Positions 44,706 through 56,400 of a stretch of DNA of 64,000 bases are shown in pieces (position 1 is the stretch's first letter; each line of letters opens with the position of its first letter). Origin of the DNA: Scolanthus callimorphus (lineage: Eukaryota > Cnidaria > Anthozoa > Actiniaria > Edwardsiidae); assembly GCA_033964015.1 (NCBI GenBank), contig CM066913.1:30889577-30953576 (forward strand). Direction: 5' to 3'. The notes beneath the pieces were generated by a model. That model was not told the origin of the DNA and searched no databases. It saw only the letters and a list, made by a program, of their open reading frames with translations. Position numbers and translations under genes: made by a program.

Positions 44706-45706
44706 TTAAAGTGCTACTAATGCTTTTTGAGAGACTTTTTGAGCAAAATCCTCTAATCAAGTAGTGAACTTCTGTGAAAAAAATTTCGATTCGGTTAAAT
44801 CCTGAATTTTTTACGAATCATTTCATATTGGAATTTTCCCGCCATCTTTGAAACACTTACCAGTCTCCCTCACGGATCGTCTTCGCGCGGCCAAGATCAA
44901 AGCAATGCCCAAATAAGGACGTTCAAGGTTCAAGTCGTCTTCTCAATTTACAGCATATTCTTGGCAAGAATTCCCTAGTTTTATCGTTCTTTTGCGATGT
45001 TGGTATTAGTGGAATGTAGGCCATTTATTGATATGTATTTCTTTGTTGCTTAAATTATTGATCTTTAAAGTTTTTAACGTCAGAACATTGAATGCGAGTG
45101 GAGATTTTAGATTTCAGTGACAACGGTTGCCGCCATTACCGTTTGTCACGTATTATTTCCGTCGAATAAAATAGCCTCTATCTGTCCTCTATGAGGGTCC
45201 TTTATGGTGTGAAATAGCTAATATTAAATTTCAATGTCATACCCCGTTATTTATAATAGTGGGATGATAAAGGACCCACGTCTAGAACAGCAAAGCCATT
45301 TGAAAATGGTCTTCTTGAGCGGTGCTACCGGAAAGAAACACAGAAAATGTCGGGTATTTTAGCGACTACTGCGAAGAAATTTTGTGCAAACCCGAGGTTG
45401 TACTCACAATAAACTGTTCTCGCTTTAAAAACTCATTAAAAAGAATAAAAGATTCCTCCGCTTGTTGTGACAGATAGCGCGCGCACTCACGCGCACCGGT
45501 TATCTTGTAATGAGCCTGCGATCTCAAAAGAAACAAATGCAGTCAGCGGAGTTAAGTGTTTCAAAGATGGCGGGAAATTTGCAACATGAAATGATTCCTA
45601 AAAAATCAGGATTTAACCGAATCGAAAAATTTTTTCATAGAAGCTCATTACTTGATTAGAGGATTTTGCTCAAAAAGTCTCTCGAAAAGCATTAGTAGCA
45701 CTTTAA
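44706..45706. mobile_element. TTAA-flanked 1-kb element with long arms
   Basis: TTAAAGTGCTACTAATGCTT and its complement AGCATTAGTAGCACTTTAA bound the element. The arms run about 160 bp through TTTTTGAGCAAAATCCTCTA and CCCGCCATCTTTGAAACACT. TTAA is duplicated at both ends. The interior has no transposase motif. Confidence 0.85.
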
Positions 45707-45719
45707 ATCTCGAGAAACC

Positions 45720-47380
45720 AATTGATATCAATAGTTTTATAATGAGAACCGAGAATTATTAATATTCTTTTGGGCTCCTTCTTTTGCAAATTGAAATTCA
45801 TTGATGTCATACTGGATATATTTAGTTGCAAATTCCATTTTTCAATGAACCACTAAGTAAAATTACTGAAAGAGCTGGCTGATTGACAGATGATACAACA
45901 CACCCTATTTGACTGTTTATTGTAAAGGTGCTCAGTGCGCGCCTTCTGGTACTGAGGCCTACGTGAAACGTCGTACCAGAGCCGCCGCGAGAGTTCATTA
46001 TTGACCAAATATGGTCATAAACTGGTCACGAGTAATCCACAGTTTGTTTCGCCGTAACATGTTTCAACTAAGTTATAGGTTTCTGATGAAAATCAACACC
46101 ACAGCACAAACCTCTCATGTGTGCTTCCTCGGCACCGAGGTTAAAAGGCGGCGGATCCAGGAAAAATGGTACTCGATAGGTATCCAGGGATGATCAATTA
46201 GCTGGTTGGTACAGGGTACTACAACCCACCCCCCTAAACTGGATACTTATAGATTACCGTGTCATTTTGCCCTCTTTCCTTATCAATTGTACTTTTCGAG
46301 CAGCGGTTTCTGCATGTTTTTCATCAGTAGAATAATTTTGATTTGAGTGAGATGAAATCCTTTTCTCGCAGGGCAATTGTTTGTAGAAAGTCACTTCGTG
46401 ACTTATAAAGCAATATTGAAGGATTGTTTTAAACAAAGGTGGGCGATCAGGAAGTGAAGTGTTTAGATTCTTATGATTGGTCCAATATCAAAACACTTTA
46501 CCCAGCAAGTCACGAGTTTTCTTTGACACAAAATTATCGAAAAATTAGAATCGAAAAAACAAAATCAGTACGCAACATTCTCTGTTAAAGACGTCTTATT
46601 CCATCACCGCCGATTGTGACTAGTTCACATTAATAATTCAACGCAGTAAGAACGCCCAGTTGATATTGATGTAACGCCTCTGTATACATGTCAATAAACA
46701 CTGACACAAATGGATGAGGAAGTTGGAGAGTGCACTTCAAATCTCTGTTACGCAATTCTGTGGGGTATTAATGTAACAATATAGTTGTTCGCGGGCGTAA
46801 TATGTTTTGGGCCAGAACTTTGGAAAGCATATAGTACAAAAACGAGAATTTATGGCGACCACCATAGCAGCGATCTCAGAGTCAGCGGGCTGTAATATAT
46901 TAGAGCCCACAAAAATGTTCATTAGAGCCCGGATAATGTCCCCACAATGATCGCCAAAGTTATTATAATAGACCTCTTATTGCTCTACCTCCAGCATCTG
47001 CACATTGCTCTTTCCAGATGATGTGATATTTTCATCTTTTCAAATGGTTTCATATCCACGTGGAAATGCCGAATAAAACTTTAGCTGCGAGATGCGTGCA
47101 TACATGATGAAGCAACTTTTTCCTCTTTCCCAGCTCTTCGTCCATGTCAAGGTATTTGAAAAGTGATCGGAGAATCGTTGGCGAAAATGGCCAACATCCC
47201 CGATGACGCGTGGCCTTCGTTCCCAATGGTGTAGACTAGAGAGAAAATCGAAACTTCAAAATGATTGCAAAAGCCAGCTCTGATTTTTAATTCATCGGCA
47301 CACAACTGACATGTTTCTCGCCCCCCTTTTTGCTGCTCTAGCAAAAATGCCGGAAACCCCTCAGATTGCTGACGACTTTT
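45720..47380. other. Intergenic DNA, no gene recognised
   Basis: Short open frames only, without domains or splice context. A lone TAGACCTC end of the 22943/34465 MITE family may be present at 46970. Confidence 0.4.
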
Positions 47381-47384
47381 CATC

Positions 47385-47525
47385 TTTTTGATGGCAGAAA
47401 TTAAAATCCGGTTTCATGTATTCTAATTTGAATTTATTCTTTGGTCGTTACTTTTATTCTACTTTATAGCTTGTTTATATATTTTTTTCTTCTTCTTCTT
47501 CTTTTGTGGTGACTGTTGCTGCTCG
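47385..47525 (+). repeat. Dispersed repeat fragment, shared with 49165-49285
   Basis: TTTTTGATGGCAGAA, AAAATCCG-T, ATTCTAATTTGAA, TTGGTCGTTAC and a CTTCTTCTTCTTC tract recur in the same order at 49165-49285. Confidence 0.65.
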
Positions 47526-47649
47526 AAAAATATCTCTTTTTTCTGCGACAAATTCTCCGATCTACCTTCTTCTTGCGGCGCAGTGTTAGGCCTAGGCGAG
47601 ATAAGGAGGGGTAAGGCGAGATAAGGTACCAGAGTATCTCGCAGCTCCT

Positions 47650-48128
47650 AATAGTCTAGTTTCGAATTATCTATTTCTACCGCTGAGTAGGCATCGACGG
47701 CGCAAAAATACAGTGGGAGCCTCTATTTGAAGTCGGAGAAGTTGCGAATACCGATGATAAACTGATATGAAGCTTGAATGAGACAATGAGACAAACTTGA
47801 GAAAACGTTTCGGACTCGTTGGTTCACAACTTTTGGGGCTTCATTCAAATTCGTCTTTAGCAAACGTCGTCGGTTGCGTCTTAGTTCCTGGCCTGTCTCT
47901 GTCTGTATAATGTAGGATCGTGGAGTTCCAGCCTCTTGTTTAACAGTTGCTGGTATCCACTTGTTCTTGTTATAGACTCTTACTGCTTCGTTGGGTGCAA
48001 GGGGTAGTAGTGGTTTTGTGCCTCTGTTGTAATAACGTGCTTGTCTGTCTGTCAAACTGAGGCTCCCACTGTATTTATGCGCCCTTGATACCTATTCAGC
48101 GGTAGTAGAGAATTCGAAACTGGACTAT
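47650..48128. mobile_element. Inverted-repeat element carrying a gypsy fragment
   Basis: AATAGTCTAGTTTCGAATT at the left and AATTCGAAACTGGACTATT at the right start arms of about 70 bp that share CTACCGCTGA-TAGG, GGCGCA and AAATACAGTGGGAGCCTC. Between the arms is only a minus-strand fragment of a retroelement pol gene. Confidence 0.75.
47723..48055 (-). pseudogene. Ty3/gypsy pol C-terminal fragment
   Basis: The minus-strand frame opens with Arg-Gln-Ala-Arg-Tyr-Tyr-Asn-Arg-Gly and continues Lys-Pro-Leu-Leu-Pro-Leu then Val-Arg-Val-Tyr, Trp-x-Pro-Ala-Thr-Val and Thr-Pro-Arg-Ser-Tyr-Ile-Ile-Gln-Thr-Glu-Thr-Gly, ending Arg-Arg-Asn-Arg-Arg. This is the C-terminal region of gypsy integrases with its SH3-like strand pattern. 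Only about 70 residues are homologous. The fragment ends abruptly at both inverted-repeat arms. Confidence 0.8.
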
Positions 48129-48958
48129 TGGACCATTTCCCCCTTATCTCGCCTTATCTCGCCTTTCAATTGGACCATTTCCCCCTTATCTCCCCTTATC
48201 TCGCCTTTCAATTGGACCATTTTCCCCTTATCTCCCCTTATCTCGCCTTTCAATTGGACCATTTTCCCTTATCTCGCCTTATCTCGCCTTTCAATTGGAC
48301 CATTTTCCCCTTATCTCGCCTTTCAATTGGACCATTTTTCCCTTATCTCCCCTTATCTCGCCTTTCAATTGGACCATTTTCCCCTTATCTCCCCTTATCT
48401 CGCCTTTCAATTGGACCATTTTCCCCTTATCTCGCCTTTCAATGGACCATTTTCCCCTTATCTCCCCTTATCTCGCCTTTCAATTGGACCATTTTCCCCT
48501 TATCTCGCCTTATCTCGCCTTTCAGTTGGACCATTTCCCCCTTATCTCGCCTTATCGTGCTTCTCAAATAGACCATTTTCCCCTTATCTCGCCTTTCAAT
48601 TGGACCATTTTCCCCTTATCTCCCCTTATCTCGCCTTTCAGTTGGACCATTTCCCCCTTATCTCGCCTTATCGTGCTTCTCAAATAGACCATTTTCCCCT
48701 TATCTCGCCTTATCTCGCCTTATCTCGCCTTTCAAATGGTCCATTTTCCCCTTATCTCGCCTTATCTCGCCTTATCTCGCCTTATCTCGCCTTATCTCGC
48801 CTTATCTCGCCTTTCAATTGGACCATTTCCCCCTTATCTCGCCTTTCAAATGGTCCATTTCCCCTTATCTCGCCTTATCTCGCCTTATCTCGCCTTATCT
48901 CGCCTTATCTCGCCTTATCTCGCCTTTCAAATGGTCCATTTTTCCCCTTATCTCTGGA
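48129..48958 (+). repeat. Minisatellite TTGGACCATTTTCCCCTTATCTCGCC
   Basis: Units are a TTGGACCATTTTCCCC core followed by one to six CTTATCTCGC-type decamers and TTTCAA. Decamer number varies from unit to unit. Long frames reading Trp-Thr-Ile-Phe-Pro-Leu or Asp-His-Phe-Pro-Leu are repeat artefacts. A related seed lies at 40543-40680, upstream of the PAN exon, and an inverted one at 47593-47640. Confidence 0.9.
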
Positions 48959-48962
48959 TGTT

Positions 48963-49285
48963 GTAGCTCTACGCTTGTAACGCCGCTGTAACAGAGTAAG
49001 AATTATAAGAACAAACAATTTCTTACTTCCTCTCAGCTTGCATTTTCGGGGGAAATTTGGTTTTGAAAGGTTATCGTCTGCGTTACTTCTTATTATTTGC
49101 GGAGCTTATTTTCAATTGTTAGCTAAACAAATAACATTCGGTAAATTTCCCGCCAAATTGTTTTACCTTTTTGATGGCAGAACAAAATCCGATGTCCTGA
49201 AATTTATTCTAATTTTGAACTAAATTTCTTGGTCATTGCGTGTATGATTGTTGTTTTCTTCTTCTTCTTCTTTTTGTAGCATTTT
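48963..49285 (+). repeat. Dispersed repeat, copy 1
   Basis: Matches 51234-51425 over TTGTAACGCC-GCTGTAAC, TTTCGGGGGAAATTTGGTTT, GAAAGGTTATCGTCT and AACAAATAACATTCGGTA. Its right part also matches 47385-47525. Confidence 0.8.
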
Positions 49286-49368
49286 AAAGGGAGCCTGTCA
49301 TGATACGCGCATGCTCCAAATTATCAGCAAACTATAATATGAAATTAAAGGCCATCCTATCAGATAGC

Positions 49369-49534
49369 TTTTCAAACGAAAACGGATATATTTTGCTCCG
49401 TTTTCAAAAAGATTTGGCATCCACACGTATCGTTTTCGTATTGTTTTCGCCGTTTTCTGTGATCGTTTTCGGCTTTTTAGTGTGGACGATAGCCGTATCC
49501 GGAGCAAAAAGTATCCGTTTTCGTTTGAAAACGG
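49369..49534. mobile_element. Foldback MITE, TTTTCAAACGAAAACGGATA ends
   Basis: TTTTCAAACGAAAACGGATA and its complement bound about 165 bp. TTTTGCTCCG and TCCACAC blocks also pair internally. Confidence 0.75.
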
Positions 49535-49739
49535 TGTAGTGTCTAAGTTCGACAGGACACTCTAGTGCGTGGGTGGAAGAAAATACAAAAAGCATCATAG
49601 AGCATTACACAAATAATTTGGGGCTTCTTTATTGCAAGCAGAGGCCGGACGAAACTGGATTGAGGAACTACTTTATACGATGAAAAGAAAAAAGAAACAA
49701 AATTCAAAGATGCGTGGTAAAAATACAAGCCCCGCGCCG

Positions 49740-50440
49740 TTAGCTTCTAAGCGATAACATTTCGTTACCAAAATAGAAACCGGAAGGGCGTAACCCTATC
49801 ATGTGAGCATGTAAACGGGGCTGCGGAGTTTAATTTCTTAGAAAAACAGGATAGGGTCCGGAAAATATTATATCCGTTGCAATAAAAGGTTTATTTCATG
49901 CACTATTTACTGTATCCATATATATTTTCTAAAGTCGATATTTTGAGCTTATTTTAGCCAAGCTATATAAAGTATAGCACAAAAGACCTCAGTAGTCGCA
50001 ACGCGACGTGATTTCTTTTGTCTTTATAATCTATATATGTCACTAATTATTGGCTTATAATATTCAGCATAAAAATGTATTAGGAATACTTTTAGAAGCC
50101 AATTGAAATGGTTAAAACATAAAGCGGCTGATTTTTTAACTTGAATCTGAATCATGAAATCTGAGTCATGAAATCCCAGGGGTCAATAAAACAAGTGTAC
50201 ATCCTCGCTTCTTTTCCGCGTAGAAATAATAATCCAAAAATAACCTCTTGACTTGAAATGTACCACACGGAATGTATTTCCTTATTGGCACACGTCTCGG
50301 GAAAACCCCAAATTATATATGCCCTTCTTCCAGGCATTGCATGAAATAAGCAAGCAATGTAGCAACTCATTCAGATCTGAAAAATACTTTAAGGCGAGCG
50401 CGCTTGAAGTTTGCTCGGAATAATCTGTCTATAGCAAATC
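49740..50440. other. Upstream region of gene 3, no gene recognised
   Basis: AT-rich with no recognised domain. It presumably contains the promoter of the gene starting at 50446; no clear TATA box was singled out. Confidence 0.35.
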
Positions 50441-50445
50441 ATTTT

Positions 50446-53400
50446 ATGAACTGCAAAATGCAGAGGTACTTGGCGTGGCTTACGGCTTTACTGTTTCTAG
50501 GTAAGTGCGGCATTCAATTAACAAGCATCCAGATTACATTGTCATTAATTGATAATCAGTTTTACTAATAAAAGTTTGAGTTTTCTCGGCAATAATATAA
50601 GCGAAACCTCAGCCGTGAGGCTTGGCAAGGTTCCATTTTAGCTCGAAAACATGGCATTTCAAAGACAAGGTTGACCTTGAATTTGTCAGGGCTCGGGACC
50701 TCAGAATTTGAATCATTCGACGTGTGTTAAGATTCTAGGGCGAAAAGAAGTCAGATTTCACGACGCCTCATACAGACAAACTTAAATGACAATTATTCAT
50801 ATAATATCAGATTATACTATTATGTACTTCACTTGTTCTCGAATCAGCACACTTTATGACAACCCAAAAGCTTGTTTGGTGACGGAAAAAAAGGTCATCG
50901 TTTCAAACAAATGCCAAATCTGTGCTACAAATCGCAGGTGTGTAGCCTTCAGCTCGCAGTTGACTGAACCGAGTTCAGTTCAGTCAGTTGTTTGGGGCTA
51001 CGAAAGTTTTCAAACCACAAAACACACAACGCAGTGTTGGAATTTTTACAAAGCTTAAAGTCACGTAGTAAAGCGTGATTATCTGTGCATTTCAAAATGC
51101 ATCGACGGAAGAGTATTTTTAAAAACTACAAACAATTTCATCAATAGAAAATTATGTGGAATAAAATTCGCGAAGCGTACTAAGTACAGTATAATTAGCA
51201 CAAGCACTAGCTCTTCCTACATGTATTGTACATGTAGCTGCTACTTGTAACGCCCGCTGTAACGGAGTAAGAATATAATGAGAACAAACTTGTTTACATT
51301 TTTCGGGGGAAATTTGGTTTCGAAAGGTTATCGTCTTCGTGACTTCTTATTGTTTGCGGAGCTCATTTTCATTTGTTGACTAAACAAATAACATTCGGTA
51401 GATTTCCCGCCAAAACTTCCCGTTTCCGTCCCGGGACTGACGTGACGAAAGGTTCAGAGATATGAATGATGCAGGATCTTTTGAATGAAATTTACTTTCA
51501 ATTTTTAGTAATACAAAATAGATAAATAAATAAGTTTAAAGGATATTACCGATAAAATAAACAAACTGCATCGGTGCTTGAACTCCAATCTCTTCCGCTC
51601 TAAACTTGGGCTAAATATGAGGGCGAAACTAAATGTTCTTTAAATATGGGCGAATATGCGGCTAAGAAGTTTCTCTTGTGTATCGCAAATTCACAAGAAG
51701 GTTGTGGAAACTTATGCTATAGTAGCCGAGTTAGAGCGGGCTGCAATTGCCCATTTCCTTCTTGATCTGGAAACACAATAAATGTAAAGGTTCTCATTCT
51801 TGTTCCAATAATTCTGCATACCAGCAAGAATTAGAAAATAAATTATTGAGGTGAGTTTTTAAAATCATTCATTTATTCACCTCACGTTTCGAAAGGTCGT
51901 CATGCTAGCGTTGAATGACGTCACAAAACTAACAATTTCAACAACATATTGTTTTGATACTTGTGTTTGACTCAATATTTACCCTGACCTTTCTGCCTTG
52001 AGCTTGTAAAGGTGTTCAAAATTCTTACAACAAAAAAAAAACACTTATAAAGAAACTATAATTTTAGCCTTAACATGTTCTTTTGATTTTAAAATAAAAG
52101 GAAATATTGTTCACATGTGTTAACACTCGACTGTTTAGCATAAAGAGGTTATTAAAATCCAAGTTCTCATCCGGTTTTTTTTACTGTATTGGAAGCAACT
52201 TTCATTCGTTATGAAGAAAGCTTAGGGATGAGCTCTAAAGTTAGCAAATTCGGTCAGTCCCCTCTACTAACTATGGTCAGACTATGCGGTATGCAAGCCA
52301 ACTGATGAGCGTTTTACAGGTTCAGTGGAACAATAGCTAGCTTTTTTTTGTTATATAAATAAATCGATATGTTTGTCTTATTCCCAGCAATAACAGCTGT
52401 TCTGATTGGAGGAGCCGGGGCGACTAGCAATCCACAATGCACCGTCCAGACTTTCACCCAACAGGCAAGGGAATGTGTGAATCAGTTTGCTGACACCTTT
52501 CGAAGAGCACCTGCGGCAAACTGCACTTCAGTGTACAACCAAGCAAAGACGTGTGTGAACCACAAGCTAAGCGAGTGCTTGACAAGCCAGCTTGACAGTA
52601 GAACTTCTCGCTTTATTAGCCACACAGCTCGGCTTTATGTGGCAAACGAAGCGTTCTATTGTAATGACGGTACCCTAATGACGTTAGTAAACTTCACGCC
52701 CGCTCGGCTATCGACATGTAGTGCTAAGTTCTTCAAGAAGGCTGCGCAGTGTAGGTCGATTTTTCTGAGAAAGTTTCGAAGCAGTCGAGGAAATCGAACG
52801 CTTTGCAGGTAAGTTCTCTTCTTCACGTCCTTTTTGTTTTACAAAAAGGCCTCCTTTATAGGAACGTTGATAAGCGACTGAGTCTGGATAAAAGGAAATA
52901 TCCTAAGAAAAAAAGCTGGGAATGAAAGTTATAATAAGAACAATTCTTACCGAGCCGCGGTCATTTTCCTCTTTTCCTTTTTCCTATATTTTCCTATTCT
53001 ATACGTTGAAAACATAATAAAAGAGAATCCTTGCATTTGCACTTTTTTATGGCAACCTTAGCTCTTAGCCTCACTTCATTCCTCAATTTGTCCATTATTA
53101 TCAATGTACAAGAAAATCGGCCGTCAACTTGCGGCAATAATTTAAAAATGGAAAGCAGACTCTTCAAATTATTAGCTTAGGAAACATATCTGTTGAGAGC
53201 TTCCTGTATCAACATAACACGAGTGCCAAACATATGCATTGGCGGGAATTTAGGTGCCAATGTAAATTATAGTAAAGATGGAAATTGTGACTTATTCGTG
53301 TGTCGTCACATGATTAAACACAAATTAGGTCTCGTACTAATTAGTGTCTTCCCCTTTAGACGCTACTCCCGAGCAAAACAGTGCATGTACCGAAGCCTGA

Positions 53401-56400
53401 GTAAGTTCTGCAAGCCAACTCGTCTAATCCACTCCTGATGGCAGGCTACCAGCAAAAGTACAACCCGTACTGTAGAAAAACTAGGCTAGATCCTGGCTCG
53501 GGAAAAGGTGGGAGACAATGAACTGAAAGCAGACATAGACTTAGACATGTGTTTATTAGTGCTTTGTAAATGAATAATTAAATTACATTGGCATTTTCCC
53601 AATAAATGTTGCTAAAATAAATAAATTAGCGAGTCTAGCTAGGGTGCTGGCTGATGAGGCTGGCTCTACAACCTGAGCACTCCTCTGTGTATTTAGAGCC
53701 AGGGGACACGTTGTAGAAGCCCTAAATGTAATAACTGGCCCTAAGTGTAATAAAGGCCCCAAGTGTAATAAGAAATGGCCCTAAGTGTAATAAAGGCCCC
53801 AAATGTAATAAAAATTGGCCCTAACTGTAATAAAGGCCCCAAATGTAATAAAAATTGGCCCTTAGTGTAATAAAAAGCCCCAAATGTAATAAAAAGTGGC
53901 CCTAAGTGTAACAATGGCAATGGTCATACAAACTGGCAGGGTAGCGACTTTTGTAAGTTCCCTAGAACAGGGATACAGAATAGAACTTAGTTGCAGGTTT
54001 AAGGTCAGCTTCTCAAAGAGTAGCAGCACACCCTAGTCACATGTTCCATGAGTACCCCGAAGCCGGTACTCAATATTACAAAGCCCGCGGCGTTTACATG
54101 CGGTAGAATATCCGTCCTAGTTGGAGGGACAAATACGGCATTTTGGGACTTTACAAAGTGGCTACTCAATAGAGGATGGCCATTTAATTGAGGTATCACT
54201 GTATTGATATAACAACGTTGACTTATTCCAACCAGGACGTTGTATGGTTATTGTCATTATTTCACTTAGGGCCACTTTTTATTACACTTGGGGCCTTTAT
54301 TACACTTATGGCCAATTTTTATTACACTTGGGGCCTTTATTACACTTAGGGCCAATTTTTATTACACTTGGGGCTTTTATTACACTTAGGGCCAGTTATT
54401 ACATTTAGGGCTTCTACACACGTGCCTCTGTTTTTGTCCGCCCCCCCCCCCCCCCCCTGATATCTTTTTAAGCAAATTCGTTCGTCTGACTCTGATATTC
54501 ACTCTATCTTTCCTCAGCCCGTACAAACCATTTGGCCGGTGTTCCGCACATGGATACGTCATCAAGTCACGTGCGTGTATTGCTCATTTCTTCCGCGAGT
54601 TACAACAAAACAATGGAAGAAATTGCAGGTAAGTTAAACATAGCTTGTGTAGAGCCCTCTCTCCCTCTCTAGTCTAGTCCTCCCATTCGTGGCTAGCTCG
54701 GGTAAGCTGAGCCGCAATGGAGAGTTCAGGACTTTGGACAACCCGCTCCCCTAACACAATTCTGAGACTGTGCTGTCTTGGTAATTTTGTTCAAACGACG
54801 AATACCTTGAGTTAATTTTTTAAACTTTCTGAGCTAAACGTTTTTTTTCTCTCTTATCTCGTCGCGTCGTACAATGCAGTTGCTTCGGATTCGCGACAAA
54901 AATTTCAAAAACAAAATTCGCGTGAAATAAAACGACATCGCGAGAAGCGCTAGCATTCTAATATTCCTTTCAGGAGTTTTCCCATATATTTGCTGTAGTT
55001 GGTGAATGGAATTGCCCTATATGTTCATAATCCGGCCCCTCCTCTCTGAAATTCCTTGATCTGCCCCGGACATTGAATAATGAGAAACGACCCATCAACA
55101 GGTCTACCGTCACGGACATCCTACTTCCCTGTATCAAAAGAACCAAGAAGCGGTGCCTTAGGGGAACAAGGAGTGAAGAAAAACTTGAAAGCCAGCTGAA
55201 CGCGTTATTCACTCGAATCCAAGTCTCCGTTCAGAATCGTTTCTGCGAAGGAGGGTACTTGGAGACGATGAGATTGAAAGCGAATCAGTGCAGTGAAGAA
55301 TACTTCGAGACGCTACAAGGGAGGTGTAACAACCAGTTCATCGCCAAATACAGACAGAACAGGGCTGACCCCAGCCTTTGCTGGTACGCGTAATTTTAGT
55401 TGCCTGGAAGTTTAGGCGTAGCGCGACTTGGAAAGGCGTTGTTTTACCGAGTAGTAATGGTTCAAATCAATTGGCACCTGGATTATTTGTGGATTTTACC
55501 TTTTTGGAGGGGAGGGGGGGGGGGGGGATCCGCTAACTTTAAACTTAGTTTTAGTGAAGTAAAAAAAAAAAATGAATCTACACTAAATGAACAATGAATG
55601 AACATTTTCTGTTTTTTAACTGCAATTTTTATTAGCAAACGAGCCCATGTAACCGTTGTGCGATATACAGTGCCAATAAAATATGCCTATGCCTGCCTAG
55701 TAAATATTTTAGTATCGACATGTGTGGAAAAATCTGTGTCCCCCCTAGCAAAACAAAGGATGACACCAAGGCTTGCCCCCTACCTAGACAAACAATCCTA
55801 GCTACGGCTTTTATCCACCCAGTTTAAGTGATACTTGTTTGTTTAGTTGTCGTTAAATGTGATTAAATGTATCTTCGTAAATCTATGTCAATTTTCAGTA
55901 CAATATTGCCTGCAAACTTGGTGTGTTCAATAATTTTGGAAAGTTTTTTCCATTTGATTTTCGGAAAATCTTCATTTCGAGAATTCAGTATTGTCGGCTC
56001 CACGCGCTGTCTCCAAAAGCTGGGTATATTGAGCTAGTAATCGGTGACGTCACACCGAAAAAAGCTGCGCAGCGAAAAGGAGCCTGGAGCGAAGCTAAAC
56101 TTGGGCTAGCTTACATGCGTGCGACGTTGGAAATAATGTGACGACACGATGCACATGCGCCTAAAGATTTTGCATGACTGTGAAAAGTGCCGCGACACGG
56201 CGCGGTACTGTCGCGGTCGCGGCACGGAACCTTGCCTGCTGTAGATACGGAATGTAATCGCGTAGTCGCGGCACGGTTACGGTCGCGGCGCGACACAACT
56301 TTGTCGCGGTACTTTTCACAGTCATACGAAATCTGCTCTATAATGAACGCCTTTTCCAAGGTGGTCAATTTTCGCTAGGTTATTAACGTTATGTGATAAT

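Noticed and set aside
48128..48980. 217-codon frame of Phe-Pro-Leu-Ile-Ser-Pro repeats
   Set aside because: Pure product of the CTTATCTCGC minisatellite. Three overlapping frames are equally open.
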